In this document: positions 33,361 to 42,282 of the stretch, in pieces
How positions within the stretch are numbered: the stretch's first letter is position 1
How the letters are laid out: each line of letters opens with the position of its first letter
From: Chloroflexia bacterium SDU3-3
GTDB taxonomy: Bacteria > Chloroflexota > Chloroflexia > Chloroflexales > Roseiflexaceae
Length of the DNA: 64,000 nucleotides
NCBI GenBank assembly: GCA_009268125.1
Contig: WBOU01000019.1
Location: forward strand, 1-64,000
Direction: 5' to 3'
The notes under the pieces: generated by a model
Told to the model about the DNA's origin: nothing
Databases searched by the model: none
What the model saw: only the letters and a program-made list of their open reading frames with translations
Made by a program: the position numbers and the translations under genes

Positions 33361-34602
33361 CTAGACCTCGAAGGCCCACTCGCCCTGGCGCATCACCGGC
33401 TCGCGCGCGCCGTCGGCGGTGACGCCGTCGATATCGACCTCGCCGGAGCCGATCATGAAGTCGACGTGGATGGAGCTATCGTTGCCGCCCGCTGCGGTGT
33501 AGGCCTCGTTGTCCATGGTCGTGCCGCCCTCCATGGTGAAGCGGTAGGCCATGCCCAGCGCGATGTGGCTGGCGGCGTTCTCGTCGAACAGCGTGTTGTA
33601 GAAGATGCGCTTGGACTGCGCGATCGGCGAGTGCTCGGGCACTAGCGCCACCTCGCCGATGTGGGCCGCGCCCTCGTCCATCTGCACTAGGCGGCGCAGC
33701 AGCTCCTCGCCCTTGCGGGCCGAGACCTCGACCACGCGGCCCTCGCGGAATGTCACGCTGAAGTCCTCGATCAGCGAGCCGCCCACATCCAGCGGCTTGG
33801 TGGCGCGCACGGTGCCATCCACGCGCATGCGGTGCGGCATGGTGAACACCTCCTCGGTGGGCAGGTTGGCCACAAAGCGCACGCCGCGCTCGCTCTCCAT
33901 CGCCCCACTGATCCAGATGTGGTTGTCGGCCAGGCCGATCGTCAGGTCGGTGCCGGGGCCGGTGTAGTGCAGTGCGCTGTAGCGCTTGGCGTTCAGGTAG
34001 GCGCTGCGCGCGGCCAGGTGGTCGATGTGCTTGCGCCAGGCGTCCACCGGGTTGGCCTGGTCGATCCGGCAGATCGAGAAGATCGCCTCCCACATCTGCT
34101 CTTGCTGCTCGGCCTCGGGCGTGTCGGCGAAGACCTTGGCGGCCCAGCCCTTCGAGGGCGACGCCACGATCGACCAGTTCAGCGCGCTGCGGGTAATGCG
34201 GGCGCGCATGGGCTGCGAGTTGACCGCCGCCGTCTTCTGGGCCTGGGCGATCAGCTCCTGATCCTCGCCGCTCATCAGGCTGGGGTCTTCCGAGGCGATG
34301 CTGATCATGGCCGCCCCCGCGTCGATCAGCTCGACGATGCTGCGCACCTGCCAGCTGGGGTACTCGCCGAATGAGTCGCGGGCGGCGTAGCGGTAGCGGT
34401 TGAGCGTGATCTGCTCATCCGCCCAGAACACGTGCACATAGGGCGCGCCATTCTGGTAGGCGCTGCGGGCGATCTCCCGCACCAGGGGGGCCGCACCGAG
34501 ATCGCTGCGCACGATCAGGTGCTGGCCCGGCTGGAGATTTGCGCCGACCTGAACGGCTACATCGGCGTAGCGGCGGAGCTTCTGTGCAAAGGGTTCGGCC
34601 AT
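33361..34602 (-). CDS. M29 family aminopeptidase (AmpS/AmpT-like)
   Basis: 413 residues. It has the family's features: HLIVRSDLGAAPLVREIARSAY, the long central domain with GPGTDLTIGL, and the metal-binding C-terminal part (HIALGMAYRFTMEGG, SSIHVDFMIGSGEVDIDGV). M29 enzymes are cytosolic two-metal exopeptidases that release N-terminal amino acids. The start at 34602 has GAGGAG upstream on the minus strand. It follows der with a gap of 56 bases and is likely transcribed with it. Confidence 0.92.
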   Translation of the reverse strand: MAEPFAQKLRRYADVAVQVGANLQPGQHLIVRSDLGAAPLVREIARSAYQNGAPYVHVFWADEQITLNRYRYAARDSFGEYPSWQVRSIVELIDAGAAMISIASEDPSLMSGEDQELIAQAQKTAAVNSQPMRARITRSALNWSIVASPSKGWAAKVFADTPEAEQQEQMWEAIFSICRIDQANPVDAWRKHIDHLAARSAYLNAKRYSALHYTGPGTDLTIGLADNHIWISGAMESERGVRFVANLPTEEVFTMPHRMRVDGTVRATKPLDVGGSLIEDFSVTFREGRVVEVSARKGEELLRRLVQMDEGAAHIGEVALVPEHSPIAQSKRIFYNTLFDENAASHIALGMAYRFTMEGGTTMDNEAYTAAGGNDSSIHVDFMIGSGEVDIDGVTADGAREPVMRQGEWAFEV

Positions 34603-34658
34603 GATATGATCTCCTCGTGTATCTGCGCGGCTGGCGTAGGGCCATGCCTGGGGTGGCA

Positions 34659-36032
34659 TTAGGATTTCTTGCTTTTCTTCTTCTTGTCTTTCTCGGGCTC
34701 CTCGCGGCTGCGGAACACCACCTTGATCGGCGTGCCGGTGAAGCCGTAGGTCTCGCGGATGCGATTTTCGAGGTAGCGCCCGTAGCCCCAGTGCACCTGC
34801 TCGGCATCGTTGGCGAAGAACAGGAACACCGGCGGCTCGGTCTGCGGCTGAGTGGCGTAGAACAGCCGCAGGTGCGCGCCCTTGTGGATGGACGTAGGCT
34901 GGTGGTCGAACACCGCCTGGCGCAGCAGGTTGTTCAGCTCGGATGTCGAGATGCGGCGCTTGCGCTCGTGCTGGATCTCCAGCGCGGTGGGGATGATGCG
35001 GTCGACGCGCTGGCCCGACAGCGCCGAGATGAACAGCAGCGGCGCGTAGGGCATAAAGGCGAACTCCTCGCGCATGTGGCGGGTGAAGGTGTTGAAGGTC
35101 TCGTCGTCCTTCTCGATCTTATCCCACTTGTTGACGAGGATGGCCACACCCTTCATCTGCTCCAGTACCATGCCGGCCACGTGCTGATCCTGGGCGGTCA
35201 CGCCCTCGGATGCGTCGATCAGCAGCAGGGCCACGTCGGCGCGCTCGATCGCGCGCATGGCGCGCAGCACGCTATACTTCTCGATGCCGCGGTCGATCTT
35301 GCCGCGCCGCCGAATGCCTGCCGTGTCGATCAGCAGGATGCGCATGCCGTCGATCTCGATCAGCGTGTCGATGGTGTCGCGGGTGGTGCCGGGCACGTCG
35401 CTCACCACGCTGCGCTCGTGGCCCAGCAGCCGGTTCAGCAGCGAGGACTTGCCGACGTTGGGACGCCCGACCAGCGCGATCTTGATGTCGGCCTCGATCT
35501 CGTCCTCATCCAGCGGCGGCAGCGACTCGGTGAGCTTGTCGAGCACATCGCCGGTGCCCAGGCCGTGGTAGGCGCTCATGGCGATGGGGTCGCCCAGGTT
35601 GAGGGCGTAGAACTCCACGGCGTTCATGGCGCGCTCGGGGTTGTCGGCCTTGTTGGCGACCACCACGATCGGCTTGTAGGTGCTGCGCAGCACGTCGGCC
35701 ACCTCTTGGTCGGCGGTGGTCAGGCCCTCGTCGGAGTCGACGAGGAACAGGATGGCGTCGGCCTCCTGGATGGCCAGCTCGGCCTGGCGGCGCACGTGGC
35801 GGGCGATCTCGATGTAGGGGGTGCCCTCGGTCAGGTCGGCCTCTTCGAACAGCAGGCCGGCGGTGTCCACCACGGTGAAGTCGCGCCCGTTCCAGTTGGT
35901 GTCGCCGTAGAGGCGGTCGCGGGTGGTGCCGGGCAGATCTTCGACGATGGCGCGGCGCTCGCCGACCAGGCGGTTGAAGAAGGTGGATTTGCCGACGTTC
36001 GGTCGGCCAACAATAGCGACAATAGGCTTCAT
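34659..36032 (-). CDS. der: GTPase Der (EngA), ribosome assembly
   Basis: 457 residues with two tandem GTPase domains: GRPNVGKSTFFNRLVGE (about 8-24), DTAGL and NKAD in the first; GRPNVGKSSLLNRLLGHE, DTAGIRRRGK and NKWD in the second; then the C-terminal KH-like domain and a very basic tail (KKDKKKKSKK). Der is essential for 50S subunit maturation. The ATG at 36032 begins the first beta strand. It lies downstream of the DUF512 gene, separated by a strong minus-strand terminator. Confidence 0.97.
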   Translation of the reverse strand: MKPIVAIVGRPNVGKSTFFNRLVGERRAIVEDLPGTTRDRLYGDTNWNGRDFTVVDTAGLLFEEADLTEGTPYIEIARHVRRQAELAIQEADAILFLVDSDEGLTTADQEVADVLRSTYKPIVVVANKADNPERAMNAVEFYALNLGDPIAMSAYHGLGTGDVLDKLTESLPPLDEDEIEADIKIALVGRPNVGKSSLLNRLLGHERSVVSDVPGTTRDTIDTLIEIDGMRILLIDTAGIRRRGKIDRGIEKYSVLRAMRAIERADVALLLIDASEGVTAQDQHVAGMVLEQMKGVAILVNKWDKIEKDDETFNTFTRHMREEFAFMPYAPLLFISALSGQRVDRIIPTALEIQHERKRRISTSELNNLLRQAVFDHQPTSIHKGAHLRLFYATQPQTEPPVFLFFANDAEQVHWGYGRYLENRIRETYGFTGTPIKVVFRSREEPEKDKKKKSKKS

Positions 36033-36164
36033 ATGCTCGTAGCTCTACTCAAAGCGCAAAACAGTGATTTTTCGTGTGCTCAGCAGGATTTCTCTTCAAC
36101 CAGCAGGCGGGTTGCGCCCCGCGCTTGTTTTGCCCAGACCCTACCCGAACCCCATAGCCACTGT

Positions 36165-36222
36165 TCAACAAAAAAGAAAAGACGGCCATCGAGGGCATCC
36201 CCATGGGGATGCCCTCGATGGC
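36165..36222 (-). terminator. Intrinsic terminator after the DUF512 gene
   Basis: A 38-bp perfect palindrome (36185-36222) reads on the minus strand as a 19-bp inverted repeat, followed by CGTCTTTTCTTTTTT. It separates the DUF512 gene from der. Confidence 0.88.
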
Positions 36223-36229
36223 TAGGTGC

Positions 36230-37783
36230 CTAGACGGCCTTGGCCATGGCGCGCACGTAGCGCACCAGCTCATCCGGCTCGCCTGCGATCGCCACCGGCA
36301 CGCCCGACTCCTGGGTGATCTGGTCGAGCGTGTACTCATCCAGCGTGCGCTTGCCGGTGTGGTCGAACATCACGCGCGGCAGCAGGGCGCGCTGCGAGCC
36401 GCTCTCGCGCAGGGCGCTGGCCACATCTTGGCCGGTGAGCAGGCCCGAGACCGTGACCATCTCGCCGAAGAACTGGTTGACCACCGGCAGCAGCCGCACG
36501 CTCAGGTTCTCGATGGCGTTGAGCCGATCGACCACGCGCTGCAGGATGGGCGATATCAGGGTGCCGCAGGCCAGGGTCAGCTGGCTGGGCTTGGGCATGC
36601 GCGCGGGCAGCTTGCGCTGCTCTTTGGCCCAGCAGTCGAGGAAGTCGCGGGTCATACCCACGCCGTTCGAGTACTGCGGCATGTCGTCGTAGGCGTCGGC
36701 GGGCGGCATCTCGCGCCCGGCCAGGATGTAGAACTCGTCCGACGGGTAGACGAGGTTCAGCCCGTACTGGGCCTGGAACTGCCGCTGGTAGCCGCCGACC
36801 AGATCGATGATCTGGCCCGCCTCCTCGCGGGTGTAGCAGCGCATCGCCACGTCGGTGGAGACGATCTGGCGGGCGCAGTAGCCCAGCGTGTCGCCCACCG
36901 AGGGCGCCGCCGGGCTGCCCACCAGCGGGATGCTGGCGCTGGGCTTGCCCTGCTGCTTCTCGAAGGCCTCATCCCACAGCGGCTGCTTTTCCCAGTTGGT
37001 GTCGATCCACTCGGGCGTCTCGTGCACGTGGATGGCGGCGCGGATAGTCTGCGGGGCCTTGCCGGTGAAGCGGTACTTGGTGAGGCCCACTGGCACCACG
37101 GCGATCGACTGCACCACCGGGTGCATGGCGGCCAGCTCGCGGATGCTCTGGTGCAGCGCCGGGCCGTCGTTCACGCCGGGGGTGGAGACGATCTGGGTGT
37201 GGACGGCGACGCCCAGGTCGCCGAAGCGCCTGATCTGGTCGAGCACGTTGGGCACGTCGTGCTTGCCCAGCATGATCGCGCGCAGCGTCGGGTCGGTGGC
37301 GTGCACCGAGACATACATGGGGCTGAGGTGCTGCTCCTCGATGCGCTGCCAGTCTTCGTCCTTCAGGTTGGTCAGCGTCACGAAGTTGCCGTACAGGAAG
37401 CCCAGCCGGTAGTCGTCATCCTTCAGATACAGCGACTTGCGGAAGCCCTTGGGCATCTGGGTCAGGAAGCAGAACGGGCACTTGTTGTTGCAGGTGCGCA
37501 GCCGGTCGAACAGCGGCTCGACAAACTCGACGCCCAGCTCTTCGTCGGCGTCCTTCTCGATCTCGAAGGCCATGAGCTCGTCGCCGCGGCGCACCACCAG
37601 CTCGACATTCTCCTCGGCGATCAGGAAGCGGTAGTCGATCACGTCGCGCAGCTGCTTGCCATTGATCGAGACAAGGATGTCGCCTGGGGCGAGCTCAAGA
37701 TCCTCGGCGATGCTGTCTGGCTCAATCTCGGAGATCGTGCCGCCCGCGCCTGTGATATTTTTTAGATCTGGTTGGTATTCCAT
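36230..37783 (-). CDS. DUF512 radical-SAM-like protein with N-terminal PDZ
   Basis: 517 residues. An N-terminal PDZ-like segment (GGTISEIEPDSIAEDLELAPGDILVSING) is followed by a radical-SAM core with the cluster motif CNNKCPFCF and VSVHATDPTLRAIMLGKHD, then the C-terminal DUF512 region (EFYILAGREMPPADAYDDMPQ). These proteins often neighbour der; the reaction is unknown. The start at 37783 has GGAG on the minus strand, and the longer frame to 37873 is rejected because it runs into the promoter. Confidence 0.9.
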   Translation of the reverse strand: MEYQPDLKNITGAGGTISEIEPDSIAEDLELAPGDILVSINGKQLRDVIDYRFLIAEENVELVVRRGDELMAFEIEKDADEELGVEFVEPLFDRLRTCNNKCPFCFLTQMPKGFRKSLYLKDDDYRLGFLYGNFVTLTNLKDEDWQRIEEQHLSPMYVSVHATDPTLRAIMLGKHDVPNVLDQIRRFGDLGVAVHTQIVSTPGVNDGPALHQSIRELAAMHPVVQSIAVVPVGLTKYRFTGKAPQTIRAAIHVHETPEWIDTNWEKQPLWDEAFEKQQGKPSASIPLVGSPAAPSVGDTLGYCARQIVSTDVAMRCYTREEAGQIIDLVGGYQRQFQAQYGLNLVYPSDEFYILAGREMPPADAYDDMPQYSNGVGMTRDFLDCWAKEQRKLPARMPKPSQLTLACGTLISPILQRVVDRLNAIENLSVRLLPVVNQFFGEMVTVSGLLTGQDVASALRESGSQRALLPRVMFDHTGKRTLDEYTLDQITQESGVPVAIAGEPDELVRYVRAMAKAV

Positions 37784-38196
37784 GATCTCCAGTGGGAAAG
37801 CTGGCTGAGATGCGGTATCTCGCTGCCGCTTGGTTGGGGCCGCGCGCCGCGCGGGCCGATTGCATACAAACAAAAGCGGGCATTACCCCGCACGCTCTGG
37901 GTATTATACCATAGCGATGCGCTTTTCTGCCCCCGCGCTCCAGGCCCGCTGTGGAATTCTGTTAACCGGGTGGCGATCTGTCAACGCTCTTCGGCCCCGC
38001 GCGCCGCGCTGGCCTGGGCCGCTGTGGTGCGAAAGATCGGCCTTTTGTCCCTCGCTGCTGCGGCTGGGGTGCGCTATACTACGATGCCGAGCCGAAACTT
38101 ATGCCGCCAACCAAACGTCTACGCTATAAGCGCGCCGCCTGCGGCTCGGCTGGATGCGTATGCCCTGCGGCGGCTGCGTTGTAATAAGGAGTTATT
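37784..38196. other. Intergenic region with divergent control signals
   Basis: About 410 bases between the DUF512 gene (minus) and the secreted-protein gene (plus). Besides the minus-strand extended -10 at 37903-37911, possible plus-strand -10 boxes (TATACT 38075-38080, TATAAG 38125-38130) lack good -35 boxes. No gene or repeat is seen. Confidence 0.5.
37903..37911 (-). promoter_or_regulatory. Extended -10 promoter of the DUF512 gene
   Basis: On the minus strand TGGTATAAT (TG-n-TATAAT) lies 120 bases upstream of the start codon. The -35 box is not recognisable. Confidence 0.6.
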
Positions 38197-39105
38197 GTGG
38201 CAGCACGCCAGTTTCTCTGGGTGCCGCTCGCAATGGTGCTATGTTGGGGGTGGCTGATGTTGCCACACCGCGTGCTCAATGTCAGCGCAGCCATTGACAC
38301 GCGGCCTCGCGAGATCGCGAAGTCTGCGCCATCGCTTGCCGAGTACCCCATCCGCGCCGCCGAGCGCCAGGCCCCCTGCCTCTCCAACGAGGCCTTCATC
38401 CGCCCCGAGTTCCAGCGCCAGATGCGCGAGCTGCGCCCGGCTATCCTGGCCTCGGCGGCGCGGCACAACCGCCCAGCGATCTCGGGGATGAGCAACCACG
38501 AGTTTGCGGTGGCGATCGCGGCGGTGCTCTACAACGAGCATTTCGGCTGGTTCGAGGAGGAGGTGAAGCCCGCCCGCAGCTTCACGCCGCTCTACCAAGA
38601 CCTGCAGATCCAGGCCAACCACATCGGCGCGAACCTGAGCGTGTGGCCCGCCAACCTGCGGCCGTCGGTGGCCGAGGAGATCCTGCGCGGCCACGTGCCG
38701 GTGCCGCCGCCCACCAACGTGATCACGCGCTCGATCGTGGTGGCGGGCAGCCAGATCGACCCGGCGGCCTACCCCAGCAAGAGCGAGCTGTACCGCGCGA
38801 TCACCCGCGAGATCGCCGACCCGCACCTGGCGGTGGAGTATCTGGCCGCGAACCTGGAGCGCGGGGTGGACCGCGCCAGCTACGAGGGCGTGCCGCTGAC
38901 GTGGCGCACGCTGGCGGCCTGGCACAACCAGGGCATTGTTGCCCCCAGGGAGATCGCCGCCAACGCCACGGCCTTCGACTATGTGCGGCGGGCCTCGGCC
39001 TACCTGCCTGCGGCGCGCGACCTGATCGACCGCGAGCTTTCGTGCGCAAACTCGCGCTGCACGCTGGCCCAGCACCTGGCCGAGGTGGCCAGCAAGCTGC
39101 AGTAG
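38197..39105 (+). CDS. Secreted protein, possibly lysozyme-like
   Basis: 302 residues. An uncleaved or cleaved signal helix (FLWVPLAMVLCWGWLMLP) is followed by a helical exported domain. The stretch IAAVLYNEHFGWFEE, with QANHIGANLSVWPANLRPSVAEEI after it, resembles the Glu-containing helix and following SvG-type segment of lytic transglycosylases, and LAVEYLAANLERGV plus WRTLAAWHNQGIV could be the later helices of such a fold. That is a weak inference. The start is GTG 38197 with AAGGAG upstream. Two cysteines near the C-terminus (CANSRC) could form a disulfide. Confidence 0.75.
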   Translation: MAARQFLWVPLAMVLCWGWLMLPHRVLNVSAAIDTRPREIAKSAPSLAEYPIRAAERQAPCLSNEAFIRPEFQRQMRELRPAILASAARHNRPAISGMSNHEFAVAIAAVLYNEHFGWFEEEVKPARSFTPLYQDLQIQANHIGANLSVWPANLRPSVAEEILRGHVPVPPPTNVITRSIVVAGSQIDPAAYPSKSELYRAITREIADPHLAVEYLAANLERGVDRASYEGVPLTWRTLAAWHNQGIVAPREIAANATAFDYVRRASAYLPAARDLIDRELSCANSRCTLAQHLAEVASKLQ

Positions 39106-39118
39106 CGCAGCACCCTGA

Positions 39119-39250
39119 CCGAGGCAGGGCCTACGCACCGAAGATTCTTTACCACGAAGACGCGAAGGCTCGAAGGGGGAACCTTTTACCACCAAGACAC
39201 CAAGGGAAACGAAGATGGCTCGAAGGTCTCCTCATATTTTTTGAGTCGTC
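39119..39250. repeat. CACGAAGACACGAAGG-type repeats
   Basis: TACCACGAAGACGCGAAGG and CCACCAAGACACCAAGGG occur here; the same motif family (either strand) is at 22440-22480, 41450-41490, 42160-42232 and 48990-49055. Such motifs are widespread in intergenic DNA of many environmental bacteria; the role is unknown. Confidence 0.7.
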
Positions 39251-39312
39251 GAGTCTTTTTCTTCTAGGTGTTTGGCGCGTGATCGAGGCCGCATAGAATC
39301 TATCGACACGAG

Positions 39313-39340
39313 GGCGCTGGATACCCATCCAGCGCCTTTT
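39313..39340 (+). terminator. Intrinsic terminator
   Basis: GGCGCTGGAT (39313-39322) and ATCCAGCGCC (39327-39336) make a perfect 10-bp stem with a 4-base loop, followed by TTTT. It would end plus-strand transcription from the 38197 gene, just before the convergent kinase gene. Confidence 0.75.
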
Positions 39341-39352
39341 GTGCGCCCCGCG

Positions 39353-40825
39353 CTACCCGCCGATCAGCTGGCGGTAGAGCGCCTGCTGGCGCTCGATGGC
39401 GGCCTGGTAGATCGCGTGGGTCTGCGGGTCGGGCGCGTAGGTCGCGCCCTGGGCGGCGGGCAGATCGGCCATGTCGGCGATCGCGCCGATGGCGACCAGC
39501 GCCAGCAGCGCCGCGCCCCGGCTGGTGGCCTCGCCCTCGCCCGAGGCGGTGATCGGCAGGCCGATGGCGTCGGCGCAGATCTGCATCCACACGTCCGAGC
39601 GCAGCAGCGAGCCGCCGCTGGCCAGGATTGTGGGCGTGGCGTCGCTGGCCCCGCGCATGGCCCGCGCGATCAGAGCGAAGCGGTAGGCCACCGCCTCTAG
39701 CGCGGCGCGCCCGATGTCGAGCGGGGTGGTGGCCATGGTCATGCCGGTGATGGTGGCGCGGGCGTCGCCCGCCCAGCCGGGGCTGCGCTCGCCCGCGAAG
39801 AAGGGCAGGATGGTCAGCCCGTGGCTGTCGGGGGCCACGCTGGCCAGGGCGGCGTCGCCGGGGCCGGGCAGCTGGGTGGTGCGCTGCAGCCATGCGAAGA
39901 CATTGCCGCCCTCGCTGGTGGCGCCGCCCAGCAGCGCGCGGCGGGCATCCACGCGGTAGCACCACAGCCCGGCGGGCATCGCATCCACATGCTCGCGCAC
40001 CACGCGCATGGCCCCGGTGGTGCCCACGGTGAGCGCCATGGTGCGGCTGTCCACGCAGCCGCTGCCCAGGTTGGCCGCCGCGCCGTCGCCGATGGCGGGC
40101 AGCCAGGGCACCTGGGCCAGGGCGGGCCAGCGGCTGCGGAACGGCGCGGCCAGGCCCATCAGCGGCGCGCTGGCATCCACCACCTCGCCCAGCAGCTCGC
40201 GCGGCACGCCCAGCGCCCCCAGCAGCTCGGCATCCCAGCCCAGCGTGCGCCGATCCAGCAGGCCGCCCCACGAGGCGGCGCTGCTGCTCACGCGGCTGCG
40301 GCCAAACAGCCGCCGCTCGATCAGCTCGCCCAGGGTGGCCAGGGCGCGGGTGCGCCGCCACACGTCCGGCTGGGTGCGCTGCAGCCAGGCGATGCGGGCT
40401 GGCCAGTAGCTGGTGCGCAGCAGGCAGCCGGTGCGCTGGTGGGTATCGCGCTCGTCGAGCCGCTGGCGCAGCAGCGTGGCGTCGGCGGTGTTGCGGGTGT
40501 CGGCGTAGGTGATCAGGGGCGTGAGCGGCTGGCCCGCCGCATCGAGGGCGATGAAGTTGGACACGAAGGTGTCGATGGCTACCGCGCCGATCTGGCCTGC
40601 CAGCGGGCCAGCTTTGGCCAGGGCGGTGTCGATGCAGCGCGCCATCGCGTCCAGCAGCGCCTCCGGGTCGAATATGGCGGCGCCATCCGGCCCCGTGGTC
40701 ATCTCGGTCGGCTCTTTGGCGAAGATGGCGTCGAGCGGTCGGGCCTGCCGGTCGAACAGCAGGGCGCGGGTGGAGGATGTGCCGATGTCGATGGTGAGGA
40801 CGTAGGGGCCTTCGTTGGCGGTCAT
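39353..40825 (-). CDS. FGGY-family carbohydrate kinase (gluconokinase-like)
   Basis: 490 residues. VLTIDIGTSSTRALLFD (phosphate-1), AIDTFVSNFIALDAAGQPL, ITYADTRN, the ADP-site GDGAAANLGSG and the late LASGGSLLRSDVWMQICADAIGLPI are typical FGGY features. Closest in character to gluconate kinases; the exact sugar is uncertain. It phosphorylates a sugar or sugar acid on entry to central metabolism. No sugar transporter is adjacent. The frame is preceded by repeat DNA. Confidence 0.9.
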   Translation of the reverse strand: MTANEGPYVLTIDIGTSSTRALLFDRQARPLDAIFAKEPTEMTTGPDGAAIFDPEALLDAMARCIDTALAKAGPLAGQIGAVAIDTFVSNFIALDAAGQPLTPLITYADTRNTADATLLRQRLDERDTHQRTGCLLRTSYWPARIAWLQRTQPDVWRRTRALATLGELIERRLFGRSRVSSSAASWGGLLDRRTLGWDAELLGALGVPRELLGEVVDASAPLMGLAAPFRSRWPALAQVPWLPAIGDGAAANLGSGCVDSRTMALTVGTTGAMRVVREHVDAMPAGLWCYRVDARRALLGGATSEGGNVFAWLQRTTQLPGPGDAALASVAPDSHGLTILPFFAGERSPGWAGDARATITGMTMATTPLDIGRAALEAVAYRFALIARAMRGASDATPTILASGGSLLRSDVWMQICADAIGLPITASGEGEATSRGAALLALVAIGAIADMADLPAAQGATYAPDPQTHAIYQAAIERQQALYRQLIGG

Positions 40826-40956
40826 GGGGCATCTCCGTTGCTGCTATGCCTGCGCCCCTTGGCTCTGGCGCAGGTCTTGGCGGTGTGCCCTATTGTAGCG
40901 CGGGGACGGTGCATTTTGACGCGGGGCTGGTGCATTTTGGCGCTATCGGTGCGATG

Positions 40957-41227
40957 CAATCGGGTTCCTGGGTGGTGCAATCGGGTTCCTGGGTGGTGCA
41001 ATCAGGTTCCTGGGTGGTGCAATCGGGTTCCTGGGTGGTGCAATCGGGTTCCTGGGTGGTGCAATCGGGTTCCTGGGTGGTGCAATCGGGTTCCTGGGTG
41101 GTGCAATCGGGTTCCTGGGTGGTGCAATCGGGTTCCTGGGTGATGCAATCGGGTTCCTGGGTGATGCAATCGGGTTCCTGGGTGATGCAATCGGGTTCCT
41201 GGGTGGTGCAATCGGGTTCTGGTGATG
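40957..41227. repeat. 21-bp tandem array 3 (12 copies plus a partial)
   Basis: Units start at 40957 and every 21 bases; each begins CAATCGGGTTCC and ends GGGTGGTG. One copy has CAATCAGG and three near the end have GGGTGATG. It abuts a copy of the dispersed element at 41244. No spacers and no supported gene. Sequence unlike arrays 1 and 2, length the same. Confidence 0.95.
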
Positions 41228-41243
41228 ATGATGGTTTCTCTTG

Positions 41244-41430
41244 ATTGGTGGGTGCATGCCCTACGCGGGCGGCGACTAGGGGCCAGCCCCTAGTGACCCC
41301 GCCATGGGGCTGCGCCCCCTTGGAACCCCCAATTTGAGGCGTTCCTCTGCTGTTCCCTGGCCGCTGGTATTCGTGCATATGGCCAGCTTGCCGTCGCAGC
41401 ACCTTCGCCGCATGGGCCAGGTGGGGAGGG
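41244..41430 (-). repeat. Dispersed intergenic element, copy 5
   Basis: Minus-strand copy. The hairpin position has different bases from copy 4 but is still paired: CTAGGGG (41276-41282) with CCCCTAG (41287-41293). The GGTGGGTGCATGCCC and CATATGGCCAGC ends match the other copies. Confidence 0.85.
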
Positions 41431-41504
41431 TTGGCCCGCCGCTTTCTCCTGCGTTTTTTCTCCCCTTGGTGTCTTCGTGCCTTCGTGGTAAAACGGTTCT
41501 TTAT

Positions 41505-41690
41505 TGGTTGGTGGGTGCGTGCCCTATGCGGGCGGCGACTAGGGGCCAGCCCCTAGTGACCCCGCCATGGGGCATCGCCCCCTTGGAACCCCCAATTTGA
41601 GGTGTTCCAATGCTTTTCCCTGGCTGCTGGTGTTCGTGCATATGGCCATCAAGACGTTAGCAGCGCCTTCGCCGCATGGGCCAGGTGGGG
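41505..41690 (-). repeat. Dispersed intergenic element, copy 6
   Basis: Same hairpin allele as copy 5 and nearly identical overall. Its last part, from GTTCCAATGCTTTTCCC to the GGGCCAGGTGGG end (about 90 bases), is repeated without change in copy 7, so the duplication is recent. Confidence 0.85.
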
Positions 41691-41699
41691 ATGCATCGA

Positions 41700-41999
41700 C
41701 GATGATGAGGCATTGCGGTTATCGCCCCCGACCCGATGATTACAATGAGCCGCACCGGGTGTAGGGGCGGACCTGGTGTCCGCCCCATCGCGATGCGCCG
41801 CGTGCATCGAGGCCCGATCCGATGCTTATGGCGTGTTCCGATGCGCTCCGCGTTTTATCGTACGCATCGCACGGTATCCGATGATACCGATGAAACGCGG
41901 CGTGGGTGGACACGAGGCCCGCCCCTATGGCAATGATGACATCGCGCGCATGCCCGGCACGCCGTTTCATCCCGATACCCCACCCAAGAACGTGGCACC
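41700..41999. other. Intergenic stretch with a GTAGGGGCGG-type repeat
   Basis: About 300 bases without a supported gene. It contains TAGGGGCGGACCTGGTGTCCGCCCC, a motif also present as TAGGGGCGGGTCTCG near 44190, and its inverse near 41915. This motif family is common in intergenic DNA of environmental bacteria. Frames through it are poor in coding character. Confidence 0.55.
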
Positions 42000-42130
42000 T
42001 GTTGAGGGTGTAACCCCCTTCGATTTTCAAATGTTGAGCGTTCCAATGCTTTTCCCTGGCTGCTGGTGTTCGTGCATATGGCCATCAAGACGTTAGCAGC
42101 GCCTTCGCCGCATGGGCCAGGTGGGTAGGG
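42000..42130 (-). repeat. Dispersed intergenic element, copy 7 (left part only)
   Basis: Minus-strand copy lacking the hairpin half. It shares an identical block of about 90 bases with copy 6. The following 42160-42232 holds CCTTCGTGTCTTCGTGCC-type repeats. Confidence 0.8.
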
Positions 42131-42282
42131 CTGGCCCGCCGCTTTCTCCTGCGTTTTTTCTCCCCTTCGTGTCTTCGTGCCTTCGTGGTAAAACGGTCCC
42201 TTGGTGTCTTCGCGTCTTCGTGATAAAAAAAAGCGCCCCGCCGACCAGGGCGACCTGATCGGCGGGGCGAAGGGACGGCGGG

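Noticed and set aside
39300-40832. Second long frame over the sugar kinase gene
   Set aside because: Same strand, shifted frame; Arg/Pro/Ala-rich with no motifs, while the FGGY motifs are all in the 39353-40825 frame.
40957-41227. Possible CRISPR array
   Set aside because: Perfectly contiguous 21-bp units with no spacers and no cas genes.
41304-41764. Small frames in the 41.3-41.8 kb intergenic DNA
   Set aside because: They read the dispersed element; the same peptides recur wherever the element occurs, without start signals.
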